Source: an uncultured Chthonomonadaceae bacterium
Lineage (GTDB): Bacteria > Armatimonadota > Fimbriimonadia > Fimbriimonadales > Fimbriimonadaceae
Assembly (NCBI GenBank): GCA_946479035.1
Contig: CAMLDW010000001.1
Location: 62,001-126,000 of the forward strand
Reading direction: 5' to 3'
Length of the DNA: 64,000 nt
Each line of letters starts with the position of its first letter. Position 1 is the stretch's first letter. Positions 56,210 to 64,000 of the stretch are shown here, piece after piece. Below the pieces are notes generated by a model. It saw only the letters and a program-made list of their open reading frames with translations, was not told the DNA's origin and did not search any database. The position numbers were made by a program, and so were the translations under genes.

Positions 56210-57223
56210 TCAGTGCCAGTCGGCTCTAAGGAGGCCATAGATGTGGTCGTCGACGTGCCGATCTTCCCAGGCGACCTTCTCTCGCATCGTTCCCTCAAGG
56301 ACGAAGCCGAGCCTTTCGAGGAGCTTTTGTGACGGGCGGTTGTTCGCGAACACCCACGCTTGCACGCGGTTTAGGCGCAGTTCTTCGAACGCATAACGGA
56401 CGACTTCGGCGACTGCCTCGGTCGCGAGCCCTTTGCCCCAGCGGTCGGCCGAGAGCCCATAGCCGAGCGTGGCGCAGGAGCCGGGCTCTAGAGACAGCCG
56501 CACACCGCCGATGACATCGGACCCTTGTTCCATCGTCCAGTGGTAGTTCTTACGCGGATAGAGCGCGAGCGTCGTGACTTCTTTGCCGAAGAGCTCCTCG
56601 CAAAACTCGGGCGTCATGCGCCCAGGCGGATAGCACGCCTGGAAACGCTCGTCGGCCCAGTGCGACTTGAACACTTCAATGTCCTCTCTGCAAAGCTCGC
56701 GTAGAAGAAGGCGCTCGGTCGTCAAGCGTGGACGCAGGCGCTTGCTCATGAGCACGCTTAGGTAGTTCGTTCCCTCCCAGTCCACCTTGCCGACGTGCCG
56801 GTATCCGCGCTTGGCGTAAAAGTCGACAAGGTGTTTGGCGCCCTCGGCGGTGTCGATCGCCGCTTCGGTGCCGCCTTGGTGGAAGGCGTGCGCTTCCGCA
56901 GCGGTCAGGAGCTTCGAGCCGAGCCCTTCGCCTTGCACTTCTGGCGCGACGGCGAACTGCGTGACGACCCAGACGCCTTCCTTTCTGTACCAGTCCGGAT
57001 CGCCTTGCTCGTGCGCAAGCTTAGTCGTGACTGTGCCGACGAGTCGCGCGTCCTTCTCAGCGACGAGGCAGTGCCCCTCGCTGCACCGCCTTCGCGTGTC
57101 CTCTTCTTCCTGCCACGTGCCCCAAAAGCGGAAGCCCATCTCTGCGAGGCGCTGGTAGGCCGAGCGCACCAGCGCGGTCATCTCGGCCATTGAGTCGGTC
57201 GGTGCGAGCGGTCGGACGATCAA
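56210..57223 (-). CDS. Tandem GNAT acetyltransferase (two GNAT domains)
   Basis: 337 residues with two GNAT folds. The first (1-155) has MTALVRSAYQRLAEMGFRFW, the CoA loop AVAPEVQGEGLGSKLL and FYAKRGYRHVG. The second (about 160-337) is RimJ/RimL-like: RLTTERLLLRELCREDIEVF, GGVRLSLEPGSCATLGYGLS, GKGLATEAVAEVVRYAFE and the end NNRPSQKLLERLGFVLEGTM. Each may acetylate a different small molecule or protein N-terminus. The start is TTG 57223; TAACAT lies exactly 6 nt ahead, which supports this rare start codon. Confidence 0.85.
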   Translation of the reverse strand: MIVRPLAPTDSMAEMTALVRSAYQRLAEMGFRFWGTWQEEEDTRRRCSEGHCLVAEKDARLVGTVTTKLAHEQGDPDWYRKEGVWVVTQFAVAPEVQGEGLGSKLLTAAEAHAFHQGGTEAAIDTAEGAKHLVDFYAKRGYRHVGKVDWEGTNYLSVLMSKRLRPRLTTERLLLRELCREDIEVFKSHWADERFQACYPPGRMTPEFCEELFGKEVTTLALYPRKNYHWTMEQGSDVIGGVRLSLEPGSCATLGYGLSADRWGKGLATEAVAEVVRYAFEELRLNRVQAWVFANNRPSQKLLERLGFVLEGTMREKVAWEDRHVDDHIYGLLRADWH

Positions 57224-57242
57224 GCCGATATGTTATCCCGCG

Positions 57243-57677
57243 TTGCGTGGGATACTGCCGGCCGTGGGGAAGAAGCCCGCGGCGGTGTACTGGTACGACG
57301 TGTACTGCTACCTCTTTTCGTGCCTCAACTTCTGGACTGCGTGGCACGGCTGGGGGTTCGCGCACGATCCGTACGGGCTGATCAACGCTGTGCCGTACTT
57401 CTCCAACATGGCAACCGACCAGGCGAGCACCGACGCCGTCGTACTGATGATCAGGACGATGGGCTGGTCACTCTTTGCGATGGGGCTGTTCTTCGGGGGT
57501 GCGGCGTTTACGCTCCCCTTCGCTCCAGCGACGAAGAAGAGTTGGACGGCGCACTTGCTGCACTTAGTATTCGGTATGAGCAGCTGCGTGATGCTGCCGA
57601 TCTGCCTGCCGGTGCTGATCGCGTGGTTCAAGCCGCAGGTGAAGGCTTACTTCGGAGTCGAAGGCCGAAAGCCTTGA
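57243..57677 (+). CDS. Hypothetical membrane protein
   Basis: Up to 144 residues with four hydrophobic helices: VYCYLFSCLNFWTAWHGWGF, VVLMIRTMGWSLFAMGLFFG, and LLHLVFGMSSCVMLPICLPV among them. No family is recognised; many aromatic residues in helix 1. Start uncertain: TTG 57243 lies 8 nt after TATGTT, and GTG 57264 lies 7 nt after ATACT, the leaderless spacing seen elsewhere. Divergent from the GNAT gene with only 19 bp between the outer starts. Confidence 0.6.
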   Translation: MRGILPAVGKKPAAVYWYDVYCYLFSCLNFWTAWHGWGFAHDPYGLINAVPYFSNMATDQASTDAVVLMIRTMGWSLFAMGLFFGGAAFTLPFAPATKKSWTAHLLHLVFGMSSCVMLPICLPVLIAWFKPQVKAYFGVEGRKP

Positions 57678-57686
57678 CTTGCGCCA

Positions 57687-59099
57687 TCACTTGTGGATCG
57701 CGTGGCCGAGGGTGTCCTCGTAGGCCTCCAGCACCGCCTCGGACATCGTCGGGTGCGCGTGGATGGTGTCCATCATCACGTCCACCGTCGCCTCTAGCTT
57801 GATCGCCACGACCGCCTGGTGGATCATGTCGGTGACGCCGTGGCCGACCATGTGCACGCCGAGGACCTCGCCGTACTTCTTTTCCGCGACGATCTTCACG
57901 AACCCGTCCTGGTGGGTGCTGGCCATCGCTTTGCCTAGCGGGCGGAACATGAACTTGCCGACCGCGACGTCGTAGCCCTGCTCGCGCGCCTGGCCCTCCG
58001 TGAGTCCGACGCTCGCTACTTCCGGCACCGTGTAGATGCAGTTTGGGATCGCCTTGTGGTCGGCTTTGCGGCCGGTGCCTTTGACGATGTTCTCGGCGGC
58101 GACCTGGCCCTGGTATGAGGCGACGTGAGCGAGCTGGACGATGCCGTTCACGTCTCCGATCGCGTAGATGTTTTCGACGCTCGTCTGCATCGTGTCTTTG
58201 ACTTCGATGCCGGTCCGGCTCGTCTTGACGCCGATCTTTTCGAGGTTCATGTTGTCGGTATAGGCACGGCGCCCGACCGCGACGAGCACGATGTCGGCCT
58301 CGAGCTCTTTCTGCTCGCTGCCGGCCTTGACTCCGACCTTCCAGCCCTTCTTCTGCTTGGTGAGCTTCTCGACGGCGCTCCCGGTCATGATCTTGACGCC
58401 CTGGCGCGCGAGGAGCTTGCCTAGCTCTGTGCTGCAGTCCTCGTCCATCAGCGGGATGACCTTGGGCATCATCTCGACGATCGTGACATCGGTTCCGAGC
58501 GCGTTGAACACGTAGGCGAACTCGACGCCGATCACGCCGCCGCCGATGATCACCATCGACTTGGGCACCGAAGGCGCGCCGACTGCGTCGTCGCTCGTCC
58601 AGATCCCGTCGTCGCGCCCGCCTTCCAGTCCGGGGATCTTCGGGACGATGATCGCGGAGCCAGTGGCGATGATGAAGCTCTTCGCCTTCAGCCTCTGCTT
58701 CTTGCCGTCCTTCTCGATCTCGACTGTGTTCCTGTCGACGAACGAGGCAAATCCTTCAATGTGCGCGATCCCGTTCTTCTTGAAGAGGGTGGCGACGCCT
58801 CCTCGCTGCACGGCGACGATCTTGTCCTTGCGGGCGGACATCTTAGCGAAGTCATAGCCCACCTCGCCCTGCACGGTCACGCCGAACGCGTCGGCGTGCT
58901 TGACGTTCTGGTAGGCCTCCGCGCTCGCTATCCAGACTTTGCTCGGGATGCACCCTACGTTGAGGCACGTGCCACCGAGGTACTCCTTTTCAACGACGGT
59001 GACCTTCGCTCCGAGCTGTGCTGCCCGGATGGCGGCGACGTAACCGCCTGGCCCGCCACCGATAACGACGAGGTCCGTATCAAACTTCTCATTGGCCAT
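57687..59099 (-). CDS. lpdA: Dihydrolipoyl dehydrogenase
   Basis: 470 residues; the FAD/NAD+ E3 component that reoxidises lipoyl groups of pyruvate or 2-oxoacid dehydrogenase and glycine cleavage complexes. It starts MANEKFDTDLVVIGGGPGGY (FAD motif), followed by the redox disulfide GGTCLNVGCIPSKVW, the NAD motif MVIIGGGVIGVEFAYV, and the C-terminal His-Glu pair in HAHPTMSEAVLEAYEDTLGH. All key residues are present. ATG 59099 is used; an upstream extension to 59222 lacks the fold. No other complex subunit is nearby. Confidence 0.97.
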   Translation of the reverse strand: MANEKFDTDLVVIGGGPGGYVAAIRAAQLGAKVTVVEKEYLGGTCLNVGCIPSKVWIASAEAYQNVKHADAFGVTVQGEVGYDFAKMSARKDKIVAVQRGGVATLFKKNGIAHIEGFASFVDRNTVEIEKDGKKQRLKAKSFIIATGSAIIVPKIPGLEGGRDDGIWTSDDAVGAPSVPKSMVIIGGGVIGVEFAYVFNALGTDVTIVEMMPKVIPLMDEDCSTELGKLLARQGVKIMTGSAVEKLTKQKKGWKVGVKAGSEQKELEADIVLVAVGRRAYTDNMNLEKIGVKTSRTGIEVKDTMQTSVENIYAIGDVNGIVQLAHVASYQGQVAAENIVKGTGRKADHKAIPNCIYTVPEVASVGLTEGQAREQGYDVAVGKFMFRPLGKAMASTHQDGFVKIVAEKKYGEVLGVHMVGHGVTDMIHQAVVAIKLEATVDVMMDTIHAHPTMSEAVLEAYEDTLGHAIHK

Positions 59100-59380
59100 G
59101 GGCTTTGTTCTTTCCTTGGGCTCCTGCAAGAGGGAGATCTCTTGGATGATCGCCTCCGCACCCGAAACGGCCGCCCCTAGAAGGCTCGCGGGGCTCGTGG
59201 AGTGCCTGGAGGGCGCGGACACGGGGCCAGTGTACCCATCACATTTACCTGCTCCCGGACCGTCACGGACGCGCTCGGGAGCACAGCAAAAGTGCCTGTG
59301 TCGCGCGCCGGCGCTGGGCTTTTTTCGCGCGCACGGGTAATCGCGGGCCAGGCTCCTGTACTCTCTCGCAGTCGATCGCT

Positions 59381-62300
59381 ATGTCTCGTCGGTTCGAGAG
59401 GGCTGGAATCCTGTCATCGCGCGCGGACCCGCTCGTCTGCGCGTGCGGCGCCGCGCTTGCGGTCGTTGGACTGCTCATCGTCGCGCTGTCCTTGGCGCTG
59501 CCAGGTGCGTTGGCAGGCGTGCTTTCGAGCGCGAGCATCGCGACGCCGGTCGGGGCCGTCTCGTTGGTCGCGCTGGGGGTCTGTCTCGCGATGCGGGGAG
59601 TGCGCGAAAGGCCGTCGATCCTTACTTGGGCGATCGAAGCGCTGGCTCTTGTCGTCGTGGCTGCTTGCGGCGCGCAAGTGCTAGGAATCGCGCTGTCGCC
59701 GCAGGTCAGCGCTGCGTGGGAGCTTGCGCGCAGCCCGGACTCGGCATCGTTCACCTCCGTGCTTCTCCGGGCGGACCTCTGGCTCCTCGTCGGTTCTGCG
59801 CTCGTGCTCCTCTCGCTCGCTCCCGAAGGGTTGGCTGAAACGGCGACGAGAGCCTGCTCGCTGCTCGTCGTTGCGACGGTCGCGTTCCTGCTGACGATGG
59901 TCGGCGCGCTCTACGCTTCAGAGGGGTCTGACGGCGGCACCGTGATGGTCGCCGTGATCATCGGGCTGGTAGCGCACATCTGCGCGGTGGGCGTGCTGCG
60001 CGTACGAGAGGACGAGCCGTCGTTTGTGACCCGCGTGGCGACCCTGCTGCCGCTTGCGCCGGTCGTTGCGATCGGGGTGATCTTGGGGACCTGGACCTGG
60101 GCGCCGCAAGATCCGGTATCGCCGCCGATCGCCGTCGGTGCAGCGCTCTTGCTCTACCTCGGCGGGGTGGTGGCCTTCGCGGCGACGCGCCTGGCTCGGT
60201 CTGCGCGGTCTTCGAGCGCCGCCGAGGCGAGGTCTGCGGACCTCACTGCGATGGCGCGCGCCGCGGAGGAGGCCGGCGGGCATGGGACATGGAGGTTCCA
60301 GCTCGGGACCCAGGAGGTCGAGCTTTCCGATATGGCCGCAAGGATCTTGGGCCGCAGCTCGAGCGTCGTTCCGCGCGAATCGCTCGCGCTCGGGATTCAC
60401 GCGGACGATGCGGCAGCGATGAGCGGGTGGATGGAAGGGCTCTCTGACGCGACCGGCCCGACCTCGGTCGTCGTGCGCATGGCCTTCCAAGGAAGCGACG
60501 AGAAGTGGATCGAGTTCGCGGGCACTTTCGCGCACGGTTCGTCGCAAGTCTGCGGGACAGTGCGGGACGTCACCTTTTCCAAGAGGGCGCTGGACAGGCT
60601 GGAGGCGACGGTCGCGCTGCTCAAAGGCGTGGCTGCGACCGTGCCGGACGTCGACTTCGTATACGACGTGCGCAGCCTTAAGTACGACTACATGAACCGC
60701 CCGCTCGGCCAGCTCTTTGGCATCGCAAGCGAACTGACGGGAACCTTCATCGAGGATCATGTCCACCAGGAAGACGCGAAGCGCTACATGGAGCATGTCC
60801 GAGCGGTCAACTCCTCCCTAGACGACGCGGTCCATCAGGTCGATTACCGAGTGGTTCGCGACGACGGTCGGGTCGTGTGGATCAGGAGCCGGGCATCGGT
60901 CTTCCTGCGGGCGGAGGACGGCACGCCGCTTAAGGTCTTTGGCACGGTGCAGGACGTGACTGAGATGAAAGAGGCCGTAAGGATGCTCGAAGACGCAAAG
61001 GCGCAGTTCGAGCGCGTGAGCAGCCAGTCGCCGGGCGTGATTTACCGCTTCGCCCGATCTCCCAGCGGGGAGATGAGCTTTCCTTACTTGAGTGAGGCTG
61101 CGCTGCAGATCTTCGGCGTCTTGAGCGAGGAGATCAAGCGTTCGCCGGAGAGCGCTTTCGACCTCGTACACCCCGACGACCTTGCGGGACTCTATGAGCG
61201 GATCGAGCTCTCAGCGCGCACAATGACCGACTTCGTCTGGGCCGGTAGGGTGTCCAAGAACGGAGGCTCGACGCGTTGGATCCAGGCGAACTCGCGCCCT
61301 TCGCGCTTGGAGGACGGGACGACGGTGTGGGACGGCGTAGCGATCGATGTAACGGCCATGAAGGAGGCGGAGATCGCGCTCCAGCGCACGAACGACCGAA
61401 TGGACCAGCTGCTCTCGCAGTCTCCGACCGTCGTTTATGAGTGCGCTCCAGACCCGCCGTACTTGCTGACCACCGTCGCTTCCAACGTGCGCGCGCTGCT
61501 GGGGCTCTATCCGGACCAGGTCGTCGGGCGCAGCCTTTTTTCAACAGGGCTCGCGCATGCCGACGACGAGGAGGCGGTGAGGCTGCACGGCAAGAGGTTC
61601 ATCGACCACGGAAACTCGTCGCTGGAGTATCGGATGCGGACGGTGAGCGGCGACTACGTGTGGGTGCGCGACGACGTCCGCATCGTCTCCCACGAGCAAG
61701 GGCGCTCAGAAGTCGTGGGCGCATGGACCGACGTCACGGTGCAAAAGGAGGCGATGCTGAGGTTGATCGAAAGCGAGTCCCGCCACCAGCGCACTGCGGC
61801 GAGCCTACCGGGCATGGTGTTTGAGCTTCTCTTGCACGAAGACGGGCGTCCGGAGTTCACGTACGTCAGCCAGGGCTCGTTCGCACTGACGGGGCTGGCG
61901 CCTCAGGAGATCGTCGCGCGGCCGGAGGCGCTCCTGCGCCTGATCGACACCGAGGACAAGACGAGGCTCTATCGCGAACTGGTCCGGACGCAAAGGGACC
62001 TCGGCGACCTGTTCTGGGAAGGGACGCTGACGACCGCTTCGGGCGTTGCGAAACGAATCCGGTTCACGGGGAAGTGCGAAGGGAGCGGCGACGACGATGG
62101 CAGTTGGTCTGGGATCGCCGCCGACGTGAGCGTAGAGCGCGCGTTTGCGGAAGCGGCCGCCGCTTCGCACGAGCTGATCGACGACCTGTTGGCGAGCGTC
62201 TCGGACGCCGTCGTCGAGTTTGACGGCCACGGCAGGGTCACGGGTGCGAACGAGAGCGTCCAGAGACTGCTGGGATATCGCGGCCAGGAGATCGTCGGCC

Positions 62301-63001
62301 TCGACATCGGCGCGCTCTTGTCAGACGAGGAGCGCAGCTTCCAGAGCCAGACCGTGTCGGGTTACTGGCCGGCGAACCGGGATGAAAACACAGGCGACCG
62401 GCGAGAGGTCTTCGCTCACCACAAGTCTGGGGCGCTGATTCCGGTCGCGATCACGGTCCTCCGTGCCTCACTAGCAGGAGCAGAGAGGTACTTGTGCGTC
62501 TTGCAGAGGACAGAGCCTGGGGAGAGGCGAGCGCCGGCTGCGGCTGCCGTAACGGTCACCGAGCCCGCGGCTGGCTCGGGACGCGAGTCGTTGGATACGC
62601 CGATGATCGATCTGGGAGCGTCCCGGCGCATCGAGATGCTCGTGGTCGCCTCCGAGAGCGAGGCGCAAAGGCTCTTGTTCGACGAGCCCGGGAAATGGAG
62701 CGAGTTCTCAGTGACGATTGCAACCTCGATCGGCCTGGGCTTGGAGCTGGCGAAGAAGCACCCGCCGGAAGTGCTCTTGTTCGCGAGCCTAGGTCCCGTA
62801 CAGGTCCTCTTTGGAGTCCTGGAGGCCGTGCGCACGGACGAAGACCTCGCCGACGTGCCGGTGATCGTGCTGGACCGCATCGCCAGCCCAGAGGCCCGGG
62901 AGCGGCTGGTGCGGTCCGGCGCGACGCGCGTTTTGGAGGAGATCGACCCGCTAAACAGCCTTTCGGACCTGATCGGCTCGGTCGTCAGGAAAGCCACTTA
63001 A
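59381..63001 (+). CDS. Large multi-PAS membrane sensor protein with degenerate receiver end
   Basis: 1206 residues. About eight membrane helices fill residues 20-270 (LIVALSLALPGALAGVLSS, VLLRADLWLLVGSALVLLSL). Six PAS/PAC modules follow, starting near 290 (GTWRFQLG), 412 (PDVDFVYDVRSLKYDYMNR), 545 (SPGVIYRFARSPSGEMSFPY), 678, 805 and 935 (SVSDAVVEFDGHGRVTGANE). The last 120 residues resemble a receiver fold (MLVVASESEAQRLLF, PPEVLLFASLGP, VPVIVLDRI, GATRVLEEI) but have no phospho-acceptor aspartate. No histidine kinase, GGDEF, EAL or phosphatase domain is present. The next gene starts 86 bp downstream and also encodes membrane plus PAS regions. Confidence 0.82.
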   Translation: MSRRFERAGILSSRADPLVCACGAALAVVGLLIVALSLALPGALAGVLSSASIATPVGAVSLVALGVCLAMRGVRERPSILTWAIEALALVVVAACGAQVLGIALSPQVSAAWELARSPDSASFTSVLLRADLWLLVGSALVLLSLAPEGLAETATRACSLLVVATVAFLLTMVGALYASEGSDGGTVMVAVIIGLVAHICAVGVLRVREDEPSFVTRVATLLPLAPVVAIGVILGTWTWAPQDPVSPPIAVGAALLLYLGGVVAFAATRLARSARSSSAAEARSADLTAMARAAEEAGGHGTWRFQLGTQEVELSDMAARILGRSSSVVPRESLALGIHADDAAAMSGWMEGLSDATGPTSVVVRMAFQGSDEKWIEFAGTFAHGSSQVCGTVRDVTFSKRALDRLEATVALLKGVAATVPDVDFVYDVRSLKYDYMNRPLGQLFGIASELTGTFIEDHVHQEDAKRYMEHVRAVNSSLDDAVHQVDYRVVRDDGRVVWIRSRASVFLRAEDGTPLKVFGTVQDVTEMKEAVRMLEDAKAQFERVSSQSPGVIYRFARSPSGEMSFPYLSEAALQIFGVLSEEIKRSPESAFDLVHPDDLAGLYERIELSARTMTDFVWAGRVSKNGGSTRWIQANSRPSRLEDGTTVWDGVAIDVTAMKEAEIALQRTNDRMDQLLSQSPTVVYECAPDPPYLLTTVASNVRALLGLYPDQVVGRSLFSTGLAHADDEEAVRLHGKRFIDHGNSSLEYRMRTVSGDYVWVRDDVRIVSHEQGRSEVVGAWTDVTVQKEAMLRLIESESRHQRTAASLPGMVFELLLHEDGRPEFTYVSQGSFALTGLAPQEIVARPEALLRLIDTEDKTRLYRELVRTQRDLGDLFWEGTLTTASGVAKRIRFTGKCEGSGDDDGSWSGIAADVSVERAFAEAAAASHELIDDLLASVSDAVVEFDGHGRVTGANESVQRLLGYRGQEIVGLDIGALLSDEERSFQSQTVSGYWPANRDENTGDRREVFAHHKSGALIPVAITVLRASLAGAERYLCVLQRTEPGERRAPAAAAVTVTEPAAGSGRESLDTPMIDLGASRRIEMLVVASESEAQRLLFDEPGKWSEFSVTIATSIGLGLELAKKHPPEVLLFASLGPVQVLFGVLEAVRTDEDLADVPVIVLDRIASPEARERLVRSGATRVLEEIDPLNSLSDLIGSVVRKAT

Positions 63002-63056
63002 AGCCGCAAAGCCTCACCCAGAGTGAAATGTGGATGTGCAAAGCCTGAATACGTCG

Positions 63057-63072
63057 ATTATTAATCAATAAT
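63057..63072. promoter_or_regulatory. AT-rich near-palindrome upstream of the second PAS sensor
   Basis: ATTATTAATCAATAAT, 16 bp, symmetrical except for the central pair, in otherwise GC-rich DNA. It ends 15 bp before ATG 63088 and contains AATAAT as a -10 candidate. It may be a promoter, an operator or both. Confidence 0.4.
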
Positions 63073-63087
63073 GACCACGGGTGTTTG

Positions 63088-64000
63088 ATGCGGAGTCAGA
63101 CCTCTCGTCGCGGGCTGGCAGGAAGGGGGACAGGAGGGTCGGTCCTTGGTCGGGGCTTGGCCGGCGTTTGCCTTGCCTCGGTAGCCGGCGCATTGGCGTG
63201 GGAGGCTTCGCGGGGGCCGATCGGCATCGCTCTTTGGGCTGGCCTCGTCGGCACGGCGCTCGCTTCAGTGCTTCTGTTCTGGCAAGTCGGTGCGCGCACC
63301 GTCAGCCGAGGGTCTTTTGTGGCAGGGTCTGGGGCGGTCCTGGCAGGCTCGGTTATCGTCGCGCTTTCTTCAGCCGGTCGCATTGAAGGGATGTACATCG
63401 CGCTCGAGCTCGCAGCTTTCTCTGCGACCCTGACACTGATCGATGCCGGCAGCCGCTTTGGCAGAAGGTGGCCTACGGCGGTCGCTCTGGCGTCGCTTGC
63501 TCTGCCACTGTTGCGGCTCCTCGACGGCTTGTATTCCAGTTTACTGGGAGTGCAGGCGGCTGCACACCTGGACCTTCCGATTTCGCTCTCGATAGTGTTC
63601 TTCCTATTCGGAGCCTCGTCTGCAGTCGTCCTTTTCGAGCGCGAGTACACGAACAGCCTAGAAAGGTCGCGACGGCTCTTGCGCCCCGGCGTCGCGGTCG
63701 CAGCACTCATGACCATTGGGATCGTCGCGATGCAGTACTTGCGGATCCACGACGACCCATATGCGCTAGTCGCGCACTATGGGTCTAGCATCGTGTTGAC
63801 GGCCATCTCGGTGCTGGTGTTCCTAGCCGTCTCGTGGGAGGTGCTCTTGCAGCTCGCTAGCCTCTCGGACAGGGAGTCGGTCGCAGCGAGCAACCTCGCG
63901 GAGGCGCTCGAGAGCAACTCGCGCTCGCTGCAAAGCGCAAAGATCGGCGCATGGGAACGCGATTTGCGGACCGGGTCGATCAAGGTCAGCTCGGAGGCGG
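63088..64000 (+). CDS. Membrane-bound PAS sensor protein (partial, cut by window end)
   Basis: 304 codons are visible from ATG 63088 and the frame is open to the window edge. The N-terminus MRSQTSRRGLAGRGTGGSVL is basic, then about eight membrane helices (GIALWAGLVGTALASVLLFW, SFVAGSGAVLAGSVIVALSS, ISLSIVFFLFGASSAVVLF, SIVLTAISVLVFLAVSWEVL), a coiled-coil linker (NLAEALESNSRSLQSAK) and the start of a PAS domain (KIGAWERDLRTGSIKVSSEA). The layout repeats that of the preceding gene. Kinase or other output domains, if any, lie beyond the window. Confidence 0.8.
   Translation, partial: MRSQTSRRGLAGRGTGGSVLGRGLAGVCLASVAGALAWEASRGPIGIALWAGLVGTALASVLLFWQVGARTVSRGSFVAGSGAVLAGSVIVALSSAGRIEGMYIALELAAFSATLTLIDAGSRFGRRWPTAVALASLALPLLRLLDGLYSSLLGVQAAAHLDLPISLSIVFFLFGASSAVVLFEREYTNSLERSRRLLRPGVAVAALMTIGIVAMQYLRIHDDPYALVAHYGSSIVLTAISVLVFLAVSWEVLLQLASLSDRESVAASNLAEALESNSRSLQSAKIGAWERDLRTGSIKVSSEA

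Noticed and set aside
1..64000. Biosynthetic gene cluster, prophage or defence island
   Set aside because: Housekeeping and unrelated metabolic genes alternate throughout; there are no phage structural, integrase, polyketide or peptide-synthetase genes, and the methyltransferase stands alone.

Overview
This is a 64 kb window of high-GC bacterial chromosome. It carries two tRNA genes (Gln-UUG and Ser-UGA) and roughly 53 protein genes, with no rRNA, prophage, CRISPR array or transposase gene that I can see. The gene mix fits Armatimonadota (Fimbriimonadia) or a neighbouring environmental lineage: a PEP-CTERM protein, a choice-of-anchor B/LVIVD protein, a TIGR03790 protein, a Tat-signal Gfo/Idh/MocA oxidoreductase, GH127 and GHL10 carbohydrate enzymes, a bacterial Ser/Thr kinase and large PAS sensors. 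That placement is an inference from gene content only.

Layout. 0-11 kb: proline catabolism (pruA) beside the edge of a metal P-type ATPase gene, tRNA-Gln, an M24 peptidase, a PEP-CTERM protein, an aspartate aminotransferase/RNase III operon, an orphan FecCD permease, and a minus-strand surface-polysaccharide-like operon (DegT aminotransferase, GNAT, glycosyltransferase, TIGR03790). 11-18 kb: maf, an oxidoreductase/dioxygenase pair, a PadR regulator with its own palindromic promoter, and mtnA-deoA. 18-33 kb: two paralogous M1 aminopeptidases flank a CoA-transferase pair that is split by a small repeat-bounded element; then hisC, an M20 amidohydrolase, a Ycf46-like AAA ATPase, a phosphatase, lnt and tRNA-Ser. 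33-50 kb: split halves of a redoxin/cytochrome system, LVIVD protein, SDR, Ser/Thr kinase, a LytS/LytTR two-component pair with a likely operator, DUF3455, GHL10, an orphan C5 DNA methyltransferase and a histone-like basic protein. This part is rich in dispersed repeats. 50-64 kb: dicarboxylate symporter, GH127, uvrB, lpdA and two adjacent PAS sensors, the second cut by the window end.

The strongest unusual signal is a roughly 0.5 kb element at 21.8-22.3 kb. It holds a four-helix-bundle (S23/23S rRNA-intervening-sequence-type) protein gene between inverted arrays of a GTCGAAR heptamer, and it sits exactly between the two CoA-transferase subunits. Removing it at the flanking CATTG repeats would fuse the two subunits in frame. 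A solo copy of its terminal repeat lies in frame inside the GHL10 gene at 45.07 kb, and a large heptamer array lies at 49.5 kb.

A second window-wide pattern is a TANNNT-like -10 hexamer 6-7 nt before the start codon of many genes on both strands, which suggests widespread leaderless transcription. Several GTG/TTG start choices here rest on it. A LytTR-type direct repeat, a PadR operator and a symmetric divergent promoter at 6.05-6.09 kb can be read directly from the sequence.
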